A stretch of DNA of 17,110 bases from Lachnospiraceae bacterium UBA3821 (GTDB lineage Bacteria; Bacillota; Clostridia; Lachnospirales; Lachnospiraceae): NCBI GenBank assembly GCA_002368865.1, contig DFDT01000062.1:1-17110 (forward strand), in the 5' to 3' direction. Below, in pieces: positions 6,125-13,598 of the stretch. The notes under the pieces were generated by a model. The model worked only from the letters and a program-made list of their open reading frames with translations. It was not told the DNA's origin and did no database searches. The stretch's first letter is position 1, and every line of letters starts with the position of its first letter. The translations under genes and the position numbers were made by a program.

Positions 6125-8542
6125 ATGAATGATAAAGTTTTAAAGACCTTAGAATATGACAAGATAATAGAGCAGTTGACGGACAAGGCGGATTCCGAGC
6201 CGGGCAAAAAACTCTGCCGGGAACTGAAGCCGTCCACGAATCTGGGTGAGATCCGCAGATGGCAGCAGGAGACCAAGGATGCCCTGACACGCCTTTTTCA
6301 GACGGGCAGCACCTCCTTCGGAAATAACAGAGATCTGGGATTTTCCATAAAATCCCTGGAGATAGGCAGTGCTTTATCCGCGTCGGAATTGCTGAAGATA
6401 GCGGCAATGCTGGACAATGTGAACCGCATTAAGACTTACGGCAGAAAAGAGCGGGAGGATGCTCCGGAAGACAGTCTGCAGGCATATTTTGACCAGCTCA
6501 CGCCCCTGACCCAGATTGCGGCAGAAATCAACCGCTGTATTCTGGCCGAAGACGAGATTGCCGACGATGCCAGCCCAAAATTAAAAAGTATCCGCCGCGC
6601 CAAGATCACAGCTAATGAAAAGATCCATGCGCAGCTGACATCTATGCTGAACGGCGCCTATCGCACTTATCTGCAGGACGCCGTGATCACCATGCGTAAT
6701 GACCGTTACTGTATCCCGGTAAAAGCGGAGTATAAGAGCCAGGTGAGCGGTATGGTGCATGACCAGTCCTCCACCGGCTCTACCTTTTTCATTGAGCCTG
6801 CCGCCGTTGTCAGTCTGAACAATCAATTGAAAGAACTGGATCTGCAGGAACAGGAAGAGATCGCTGTGATCCTGGCGGACTTAAGCGCCCAGGCGGGAGA
6901 GCATACGGAAGAATTGTCGGTAAACCAGAAGATCCTGACGCTTCTGGATTTCGTTTTTGCCAAAGGGAAGCTTGCGCTGGAGCAAAATGCCACAGAGCCC
7001 ATGTTCAACAGAAAGCGTTACATCCATATCCGCAAGGGACGGCATCCCTTGCTGGACAAGAAAAAAGTCGTCCCCATTGACATTCATCTGGGGAGAGACT
7101 TTGATCTGCTGGTTGTGACAGGGCCTAATACCGGCGGAAAAACGGTTTCTCTAAAGACGGTGGGACTTTTTGTGTTGATGGGACAGTCCGGCCTGCACAT
7201 TCCGGCCATGGACCGGTCGGAACTCTCGGTATTTACAGAGGTTTACGCGGATATCGGAGATGAGCAGAGTATCGAACAGAGTCTGTCCACATTTTCCTCC
7301 CATATGACGAGGATTGTCCACATTTTACAACATGCGGATGAGCATTCCCTCTGTCTGTTTGACGAGCTGGGAGCAGGTACGGATCCCACCGAGGGTGCGG
7401 CGTTGGCCATCGCCATCTTAAATTACCTGCACGATCGGGGAATCCGCACAATGGCCACCACGCATTACAGCGAGCTGAAAATCTATGCGCTTTCCACGGA
7501 ATTTGTGGAAAACGCCTGCTGTGAATTTAATGTGGAAACCCTGCGTCCCACTTACAAACTGCTGATCGGAATACCCGGAAAGAGCAATGCCTTCGCCATT
7601 TCTTCCAAACTGGGACTGTCGGATGAGATCATTGACGCCGCAAAGGCGCAGATCAGCAAAGAAGATGAAAGTTTTGAAGATGTGATCGCGGATCTGGAAC
7701 AAAGCCGCGTCACCATTGAGCAGGAACGCAGGGAAATCTCGGAATACAAAGAACGGATCCGCACGCTGGAAGGCCAGCTGCGCCAGAAAAACGAGAAGCT
7801 GGACCAGTCGAAAGACCGGATCCTGCGGGAAGCCAATGAGCAGGCGAGAGCGATCCTGCAGGAAGCCAAGGATGTGGCGGACGAGACCATACGCGATTTC
7901 AACAAGGCGGTCAACTCCGGCATGGATATCAAGGAGCTGGAGCAGAAGCGCCAGAAGCTCCGTGACCGAATCAATGATAAAAACGAGCGCCTGAGCCTGA
8001 AAAATAAAAACACAGACAAACCTGCTGCCGGTGTGAAGCAGGAGAGGATCGATCCTCAAAAACTGAAAAAAGGCGATTCCGTAAAGATTCTTTCCATGGG
8101 TCTGAAGGGAATTGTAAGTTCCCTGCCGGACGCAAAAGGAAACCTTTTCGTACAGTGCGGGATCATGCGTACCCAGGCGAATATAAAGGATCTGGCACCG
8201 GTAAGCGAAAATGACATCACCGCGCCGGGTTACACCCCAAGCCGCAGTATGTCAAAGAAGAATTCGTCCTCCGGCATCAAAATGTCCAAATCCCTCTCGG
8301 TGTCCACAGAGCTGAACCTCCTGGGACGTACTGTGGATGAGGCATTGTCGGAGCTGGATAAATATCTGGATGATGCTTATCTGGCCCATCTGCCCAGTGT
8401 GCGCATCGTGCACGGCAAAGGCACGGGAGCGCTGCGGAATGCGGTCCACAATCATCTGAAAAAAATGAAGTATGTGAAAGAGTATCGTCTGGGCGAATAC
8501 GGTGAAGGAGATGCCGGCGTTACGATTGTAACTTTTAAATAG
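6125..8542 (+). CDS. mutS2: MutS2 ATPase with Smr domain
   Basis: An 805-residue MutS2: core and lever helices (1-310), ABC-type ATPase with Walker A GPNTGGKT (333-340), signature region DEQSIEQSLSTFSSH (379-393), Walker B LCLFDE (409-414) and THYSELK, a long charged coiled coil (about 515-630), a KOW-like segment (648-692) and a C-terminal Smr domain (about 728-805) with HGKGTGALR (763-771). Known roles of the family are suppression of recombination and, in Bacillus, splitting collided ribosomes. The Smr motif LDLR reads LNLL here, so nuclease action by that motif is doubtful. An upstream in-frame ATG at 6062 is rejected: its 21 extra residues precede the promoter and are absent from the family, while MNDKVLKTLEYDKIIEQL is the standard start. 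First gene of a five-gene plus-strand cluster; 19 bases separate it from the response regulator. Confidence 0.95.
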   Translation: MNDKVLKTLEYDKIIEQLTDKADSEPGKKLCRELKPSTNLGEIRRWQQETKDALTRLFQTGSTSFGNNRDLGFSIKSLEIGSALSASELLKIAAMLDNVNRIKTYGRKEREDAPEDSLQAYFDQLTPLTQIAAEINRCILAEDEIADDASPKLKSIRRAKITANEKIHAQLTSMLNGAYRTYLQDAVITMRNDRYCIPVKAEYKSQVSGMVHDQSSTGSTFFIEPAAVVSLNNQLKELDLQEQEEIAVILADLSAQAGEHTEELSVNQKILTLLDFVFAKGKLALEQNATEPMFNRKRYIHIRKGRHPLLDKKKVVPIDIHLGRDFDLLVVTGPNTGGKTVSLKTVGLFVLMGQSGLHIPAMDRSELSVFTEVYADIGDEQSIEQSLSTFSSHMTRIVHILQHADEHSLCLFDELGAGTDPTEGAALAIAILNYLHDRGIRTMATTHYSELKIYALSTEFVENACCEFNVETLRPTYKLLIGIPGKSNAFAISSKLGLSDEIIDAAKAQISKEDESFEDVIADLEQSRVTIEQERREISEYKERIRTLEGQLRQKNEKLDQSKDRILREANEQARAILQEAKDVADETIRDFNKAVNSGMDIKELEQKRQKLRDRINDKNERLSLKNKNTDKPAAGVKQERIDPQKLKKGDSVKILSMGLKGIVSSLPDAKGNLFVQCGIMRTQANIKDLAPVSENDITAPGYTPSRSMSKKNSSSGIKMSKSLSVSTELNLLGRTVDEALSELDKYLDDAYLAHLPSVRIVHGKGTGALRNAVHNHLKKMKYVKEYRLGEYGEGDAGVTIVTFK

Positions 8543-8561
8543 CGGGAAAGGAAAGGAAACA

Positions 8562-9266
8562 ATGGCAAGCAAACAGAAAATTTTAATTGTGGACGACGAC
8601 AATAATATTGCCGAGCTGATCTCCCTGTATCTGACGAAAGAGTGCTTTGAGACCATGATCGTCAATGACGGAGAATCGGTGCTTCCGGCCTGCACCAGCT
8701 TCGGTCCGAATCTGATCCTCTTAGATCTGATGCTTCCGGGAATGGACGGCTATCAGGTGTGTCGTGAAGTGCGCGCAAAATATTCTTTCCCGATCATTAT
8801 GCTCTCCGCGAAAGGGGAGGTTTTTGACAAAGTACTGGGACTGGAACTGGGTGCTGACGATTATATTGAAAAACCCTTTGATTCCAAGGAACTGGTAGCA
8901 AGGGTAAAGGCGGTACTGCGCCGTTACAAACCTGCTGCCCAGACCGAGGAAGTGAAAAATGAAAAGTGTGTGGAATATCAGGATCTCTCCATCAATCTGA
9001 CAAATTATTCCGTGCTCTATATGGGAGAGACGGTGGATATGCCGCCGAAGGAGCTGGAACTGTTGTATTTCCTGGCCGCTTCACCAAACCATGTTTTTAC
9101 CAGAGAGCAGCTGCTGGATCAGATCTGGGGATATGAGTACATCGGCGATACCAGAACGGTAGATGTGCACATCAAGCGCCTGAGAGAGAAGATTAAGGAC
9201 CACGCCAATTGGAAAATTTCCACCATCTGGGGAATCGGTTATAAATTCGAGGTTCGAAACGGATGA
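8562..9266 (+). CDS. OmpR/PhoB-family response regulator
   Basis: 234 residues. The receiver domain (5-118) has the acidic pocket D11-D12, the phosphorylation site D55 in LILLDLMLPGMDG, the switch S82 (MLSAKGE) and K104 (YIEKPFDSKEL). The DNA-binding winged helix (about 135-232) has the typical PPKELELLYFLAASPNHVFTREQLLDQIWG start (in part) and TVDVHIKRLREKI recognition region. It should bind direct repeats at its target promoters when phosphorylated by the kinase encoded next. AAAGGAAAGG lies just upstream of the ATG. It sits 19 bases after mutS2 with no terminator, so is probably co-transcribed. The signal and regulon are not evident. Confidence 0.93.
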   Translation: MASKQKILIVDDDNNIAELISLYLTKECFETMIVNDGESVLPACTSFGPNLILLDLMLPGMDGYQVCREVRAKYSFPIIMLSAKGEVFDKVLGLELGADDYIEKPFDSKELVARVKAVLRRYKPAAQTEEVKNEKCVEYQDLSINLTNYSVLYMGETVDMPPKELELLYFLAASPNHVFTREQLLDQIWGYEYIGDTRTVDVHIKRLREKIKDHANWKISTIWGIGYKFEVRNG

Positions 9267-10699
9267 GAAAGACACTTTATCTGAAATTTGTACTGGCTTA
9301 TTTCATATTCGCCGTGTTTGCTTTCATAGCCGTGACCATGTTTGTGCCCAGCATGACAAGGGAACAGCTGGTGCGTGAGAAGGCAGAGTCTTTGTACGCG
9401 GAAGCTACACTGATCTCGGAAAATTACGCCAGCGGACTCTATACCAGCGAAATCAGTCTGGAGGAGGTAAAGACACAGCTGGACTCTCTGGCCGTTTACC
9501 TGGACAGCGTGATCCGTATCATCAATCCCTCCGGCCGTCTGGTGCTGGATACAGATAATCCGATCAACGTGGAGGACGCCGTGATCATAGAGAATTTTGA
9601 TCCCACGATCACCAAGGGATCCTATTACACGGTGGACAAATTTTTCGGTCAGTATCAGGACAATGTGCTCAGCGTATTTGCGCCGATCACTTCCGACTAC
9701 AAGGTAAAGGGATATGTTGTGATCAACCATGAGATGAGCGCCATAGAGACCTCCTGCAACAATATTTTGAATATTTCCTATATCACGCTGGTGATCACGA
9801 TTTTGCTCTCGGTGATCATTCTGATCTTTTTCACCGAGATGGTGTATGCGCCTCTGACCAAGATCACGTATGCCACAGAGCAATACGCATCCGGCAACAT
9901 GCACTATGAATTTCAGGTGGACAGCGACGACGAGATGGGATATCTGGCGGCCTGTCTGAATTATATGGCAAGCGAGATTGCAAGAGGAGAGGACGACCAG
10001 AAAAAATTTGTGGCAAATGTCTCCCATGACTTCCGCTCTCCGCTGACCTCCATTCACGGCTATCTGGAGGCTATGCTGGACGGGACGATTCCGCCGGAGC
10101 TGCATGAAAAGTATCTTAATATCGTGCTGAATGAGACGGAACGTCTGACCAAGCTGACCAACAGCCTTTTGACCCTGAATAATCTGAACACCAAGGGAAT
10201 GCTGTTGGAGAAAACGGATTTTGACATCAATCAGGTGATCCGGCGGGTGGCTGCCACTTTTGAAGGAAGCTGCCGCCAGAAAAACATCGCCATCGAGGTC
10301 ATCCTGACCGGTGAAAAAATGTATGTCAACGCGGACAAGGGCAAGATTGAGCAGGTATTGTACAATCTGACCGACAATGCCATCAAATTCAGTCATCAGA
10401 ATTCCGTGATCAAAATTGAGACAACGGAGAAGAAAAATAAGCTTTTTATCTCCGTAAAGGATGCCGGAATCGGGATTCCGAAGGAGGACCAGAAGCTGAT
10501 CTGGGACCGTTTTTACAAATCCGATCTGTCCCGCGGAAAAGATAAAAAGGGAACCGGTCTCGGCTTATCCATCGTCAAGGAGATCATTAATTCCCACGAT
10601 GAACATATTAATGTGATCAGTACGGAGGGAGCGGGAAGCGAATTTATTTTCTCTCTTCCCCAATCCAGTATAAACGAAGAGGAGGACGATCCAGTATGA
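9263..10699 (+). CDS. Membrane sensor histidine kinase (HAMP, HisKA, HATPase)
   Basis: 478 residues: transmembrane segment 1 (7-28), an extracellular sensing domain of about 140 residues (30-170), transmembrane segment 2 (171-191), HAMP (192-243), HisKA with phospho-acceptor H255 (NVSHDFRSPLTSIHGYLEA), and an ATPase domain with N-box NLTDNAIKF (368-376), G1 DAGIGIP (400-406) and G2 GTGLGLS (430-436). The usual AHGG after G2 is replaced by SHDEH, a local deviation. The extracellular domain carries no signature I recognise, so the ligand is unknown. The ATG overlaps the regulator stop codon by 4 bases (ATGA), which makes the two an obligate pair. Confidence 0.93.
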   Translation: MRKTLYLKFVLAYFIFAVFAFIAVTMFVPSMTREQLVREKAESLYAEATLISENYASGLYTSEISLEEVKTQLDSLAVYLDSVIRIINPSGRLVLDTDNPINVEDAVIIENFDPTITKGSYYTVDKFFGQYQDNVLSVFAPITSDYKVKGYVVINHEMSAIETSCNNILNISYITLVITILLSVIILIFFTEMVYAPLTKITYATEQYASGNMHYEFQVDSDDEMGYLAACLNYMASEIARGEDDQKKFVANVSHDFRSPLTSIHGYLEAMLDGTIPPELHEKYLNIVLNETERLTKLTNSLLTLNNLNTKGMLLEKTDFDINQVIRRVAATFEGSCRQKNIAIEVILTGEKMYVNADKGKIEQVLYNLTDNAIKFSHQNSVIKIETTEKKNKLFISVKDAGIGIPKEDQKLIWDRFYKSDLSRGKDKKGTGLGLSIVKEIINSHDEHINVISTEGAGSEFIFSLPQSSINEEEDDPV

Positions 10700-11481
10700 C
10701 CGATCAGGAGTTGATCGTAAATTTATCCCATGCGGACCAGTTTTATGCCATTTTCTGCAACTTTACCCATATGCCTTATGTAGAGTGTGATGAGGAGACT
10801 TATTCCGACAAGGCATTTCTGTTTTTTGACGAAGAGAAGGCAAAAGAATTTGCGCAGACATATAAAGGCGGAAAGCAATCCCTCACCGCAGTGAAAGTGG
10901 AACAGAATCTGGCAACGCGGTTTCTGGCTTCTTTGATTGCGGAAGGATTCGACATGCTCAGTGTCCATGATGAGGAAGTATATCTTTTGCCGATCGATCA
11001 GCTGATCACACGCACTCTGCAGGAGGGCGCTAAGAAACCCATTGAAAATCCTGCGCTTCAGCTTTCCATGATGTATTTTCTGCAGCAGATCCAGATTGCC
11101 CAGACAGAGGAAGAGAAAGAGGAAGTCCGCAGCAGAGAAGAAGAGATGATGGCAAATATCGCCAGAGCTGTCTATCTGGTACCTTTCACGGAAATGGAAG
11201 GGGAGACGGATAATGATGGTGAAAGAAAGGTTTCCATTACCCATTTGGTGAATGAAGCGGGAGATGCTTTTATTCCTTTGTTTACCGATATCGACGAATT
11301 CGTAAAGATCAGACCCAAGGAGGGAACCACGAATTTCCTCCCCATGAGTTTTCAGAAAATCCGTGATATCAAGCGGGATGACAATGTCATATTCATCATC
11401 AATCCCGGAAGTGTGCATCTTCAGCTGAACCAGCATAATCTGGAAGCTGTTGACAACAGATTCGGTGATCAGTCTAAATAG
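10696..11481 (+). CDS. SseB-family protein
   Basis: 261 residues with no membrane segment or signal peptide. The C-terminal half (about 152-247) fits the SseB N-terminal-type domain: ARAVYLVPF, VSITHLVNEAGDAFIPLFTDIDEFVKI and IINPGSVHLQLN. The first half (about 14-105), with KAFLFFDEEKAKEFAQTY and EVYLLPIDQLI, looks like a diverged second copy, joined by a glutamate-rich linker (137-150). SseB-type proteins have no firmly known biochemical role. The ATG overlaps the kinase stop by 4 bases and has GAGGAGG upstream, so the protein is made with the two-component system and may be an accessory to it. Family call moderately sure; domain duplication is inference. Confidence 0.7.
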   Translation: MTDQELIVNLSHADQFYAIFCNFTHMPYVECDEETYSDKAFLFFDEEKAKEFAQTYKGGKQSLTAVKVEQNLATRFLASLIAEGFDMLSVHDEEVYLLPIDQLITRTLQEGAKKPIENPALQLSMMYFLQQIQIAQTEEEKEEVRSREEEMMANIARAVYLVPFTEMEGETDNDGERKVSITHLVNEAGDAFIPLFTDIDEFVKIRPKEGTTNFLPMSFQKIRDIKRDDNVIFIINPGSVHLQLNQHNLEAVDNRFGDQSK

Positions 11482-11507
11482 AAGGTGTTTATAAAAGGAG
11501 TTTAGTC

Positions 11508-12248
11508 ATGCCTGACGAGAAAGCCTTTGAGGCAGCAAAACAAAAGATCATAGGTGTAGACAGGCAGCATCTGGGCATCGGCACTTTATCGGAGAAGACA
11601 GTTCATGCGATCCTAAAAAACTATATGGAACCGGATGAGGATCACCAGGAGATTCCCATTGAAAATTATGTGGCGGATATTTACAGAGACGGGGAAATCA
11701 TCGAAATCCAGACCAGACAGTTTAATAAAATGAGGAATAAACTGACCTCTTTTCTCCCCCTCTATCCTGTCACGATCGTCTATCCGATCCCAAGGGAAAA
11801 ATGGGTGATCTGGATTGATGAGGAGACTGGAGAGTTGAGCAAACCAAGGAAGTCCCCTTTAAAGGGAACACCCTATACCGTTTTTCCGGAACTCTATAAG
11901 ATCAAAATGTTTCTGAAGGATCCGAATATCCGCCTGAGATTGATCCTCATGGATATGGAAGAGTATAAATTGCTGAACGGCTGGAGCAGGGATAAAAAAA
12001 AGGGGTCCAGCCGTTACGACCGGATCCCGATGCAGTTGGTCCGGGAAGTAGAGATCAACTGTATAGAAGATTATATGCAATTTGTTCCCTATGAACTGGA
12101 AGAGGAATTCACGGTGAAGGAATTTGCCAAGGCCGCTCACATTCCGGCTAAACTTGCCGGTGTGGTAGTCAACATTCTTTCTTATATCGGTACCATCGAC
12201 CGGACAGGCAAAAATGGCAGGGCATATTCCTATAAAGTTCATGAATAA
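11508..12248 (+). CDS. Conserved uncharacterised protein, PD-(D/E)XK-like with C-terminal winged helix
   Basis: 246 residues. Residues 24-95 show E29 in a helix (TLSEKTVHAILKNY), D57 in VADI and E66-I-Q68 in EIIEIQT, which is the E...D...ExQ order of PD-(D/E)XK nucleases with the less common Gln in the last place; basic and aromatic segments follow (QFNKMRNKL, WVIWIDEETG). Residues 199-245 (FTVKEFAKAAHIPAKLAGVVV then a YIGTIDRTGKNGRAY wing) look like a winged helix. A DNA-acting role is therefore inferred, not shown. I do not recognise a named family. AAAGGAG lies 9 bases before the ATG, and the gene begins 26 bases after the SseB-like gene. It is the last gene of the plus cluster and ends 5 bases from the convergent antiporter gene. 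Confidence 0.6.
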   Translation: MPDEKAFEAAKQKIIGVDRQHLGIGTLSEKTVHAILKNYMEPDEDHQEIPIENYVADIYRDGEIIEIQTRQFNKMRNKLTSFLPLYPVTIVYPIPREKWVIWIDEETGELSKPRKSPLKGTPYTVFPELYKIKMFLKDPNIRLRLILMDMEEYKLLNGWSRDKKKGSSRYDRIPMQLVREVEINCIEDYMQFVPYELEEEFTVKEFAKAAHIPAKLAGVVVNILSYIGTIDRTGKNGRAYSYKVHE

Positions 12249-12253
12249 ATTTT

Positions 12254-13447
12254 TTACGCTTCCGATTCTGTTTCCAGGATGCTGTCTCTCGCATAAAGCA
12301 GTTTCAAAACAATAGGCGTTGCAATACTGGAAACCATGATCAACAAAATGACGGCCGTAAAATATACAGGGGAGAGCAGTCCCACGGACAATCCTTTCTG
12401 GGACACAATCAATGCCACTTCACCTCTGGTCATCATTCCCACGCCGATCTTCAAAGAATCCAAAGAATTGAACCGGCAGATTTTCGCCATCAATCCACAA
12501 CCCAAAATCTTACACAAAAGAGCCATGATCACAAAGCAAACCGCAAAGAGCATAATGCTTCCGTCCACATTTTCAATGTTTGTCTTCAATCCGATACTGG
12601 CAAAGAAGATCGGACCAAACAGAAGATAGGAGTTTGTATCGGTCTCATGGGCAATGTAGTTGGAATCCTTGATGGAACAAAGGATGATACCAGCCACATA
12701 AGCTCCCGTAATGTCTGCAATTCCGAAATATTTCTCAGCAATATAGGAAAGGAAGAAGCAGAGTGCCAGTCCCAAAATCGGAATTCTCCTGGTGTGGGGA
12801 TACCTCTCATCAAAAATACTGAATAATTTAAAGATCAAAAATCCGATCACAATGACCGTAGCAAAGAATAAAAGTGTTGAAATCACAACCTTTCCGGGAT
12901 TGGAATCCGGGCTCTTAAATCCAACCACAAAGGTCAGGACCACGATACCGATCACATCATCAATGATGGCAGCGCTGAGGATCGTCGTTCCCACTTTTCC
13001 CTTTAATTTGCCAAGCTCTTTCAGGGATTGTACGGTGATACTTACACTGGTGGCCGTCATGATCACACCGATAAACACCGCCATATAAAATTTCTCAGAT
13101 CCCCAGGGAGCACCGCCGTAAAAGGCCATATACAAAAGCGTACCACCCAAAAGCGGAACAAACACGCCTGAGCAGGCGATCAAAAATGCGATCGGTCCTG
13201 TTTTCATCAGTTCCTTCAGATCCGTTTCCAGACCCGCGGAAAACATCAGTAAGATCACACCGATCTCCGCCATCTGCGCCAGAAAATCACTCTGCTGCAC
13301 CAGCCCTAAGAGACTGGGTCCAATCAAAAGTCCCGCGATGATCTCACCCACAACCTGCGGAGCCTTCAACTTTCTTGCCACCAATCCAAAAAATTTTGCA
13401 AATACAATAATGATCGCCAGATCCTTGAGAATTAAATACGCTTCCAT
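12254..13447 (-). CDS. CPA2-family cation/proton antiporter (Kef-type membrane domain)
   Basis: 397 residues with about 12 hydrophobic segments typical of Na+/H+ exchanger-fold CPA2 proteins. Landmarks are PQVVGEIIAGLLIGPSLLG (30-48), EIGVILLMFSAGLE (61-74), the ion-binding pair D163-D164 in SAAIIDDVIGI, GAYVAGIIL (248-256), FFASIGL and the MMTRGEVALI motif (338-347). No C-terminal TrkA-N or RCK regulatory domain is present, so it is the pore part only. It probably exchanges Na+ or K+ for protons in the cell membrane for pH or ion balance. ATG at 13445-13447 with GAGGGAAGAG 10 bases upstream. It is transcribed alone, between the gyrA terminator and the convergent plus cluster. Confidence 0.88.
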   Translation of the reverse strand: MEAYLILKDLAIIIVFAKFFGLVARKLKAPQVVGEIIAGLLIGPSLLGLVQQSDFLAQMAEIGVILLMFSAGLETDLKELMKTGPIAFLIACSGVFVPLLGGTLLYMAFYGGAPWGSEKFYMAVFIGVIMTATSVSITVQSLKELGKLKGKVGTTILSAAIIDDVIGIVVLTFVVGFKSPDSNPGKVVISTLLFFATVIVIGFLIFKLFSIFDERYPHTRRIPILGLALCFFLSYIAEKYFGIADITGAYVAGIILCSIKDSNYIAHETDTNSYLLFGPIFFASIGLKTNIENVDGSIMLFAVCFVIMALLCKILGCGLMAKICRFNSLDSLKIGVGMMTRGEVALIVSQKGLSVGLLSPVYFTAVILLIMVSSIATPIVLKLLYARDSILETESEA

Positions 13448-13503
13448 GATATCTCTTCCCTCATTTGTTATTATATTTTATTTATCTTACGCGCACTCCA
13501 TAT

Positions 13504-13532
13504 AATCTACACCCAAAATCAAATAATTTCAA
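13504..13532 (-). promoter_or_regulatory. Antiporter gene promoter
   Basis: Minus strand TTGAAA at 13527-13532, a 17-base spacer and TAGATT at 13504-13509. The start would be near 13497, giving a leader of about 50 bases. It lies just downstream of the gyrA terminator, as expected for a separate transcription unit. Confidence 0.5.
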
Positions 13533-13542
13533 GAGAATTCAT

Positions 13543-13572
13543 AAAAAAGAAGCCTGCATTCCATGCAGACTT
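13543..13572 (-). terminator. Intrinsic terminator after gyrA
   Basis: On the minus strand AAGTCTGCAT (13563-13572) pairs with ATGCAGGCTT (13550-13559) around the 3-base loop GGA, one pair being G-U, followed by C and TTTTTT (13543-13548). It lies 27 bases beyond the gyrA stop codon. On the plus strand TTTTTT also follows after CCC, but no plus-strand gene ends here. Confidence 0.9.
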
Positions 13573-13598
13573 CCCTTTTTTCCTTATTTTGGTTTTCC

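Noticed and set aside
9239..10396. Minus-strand open frame of 385 codons opposite the histidine kinase
   Set aside because: The plus strand carries an unmistakable kinase; the antisense product is His/Gln/Ile-rich without recognisable domains.
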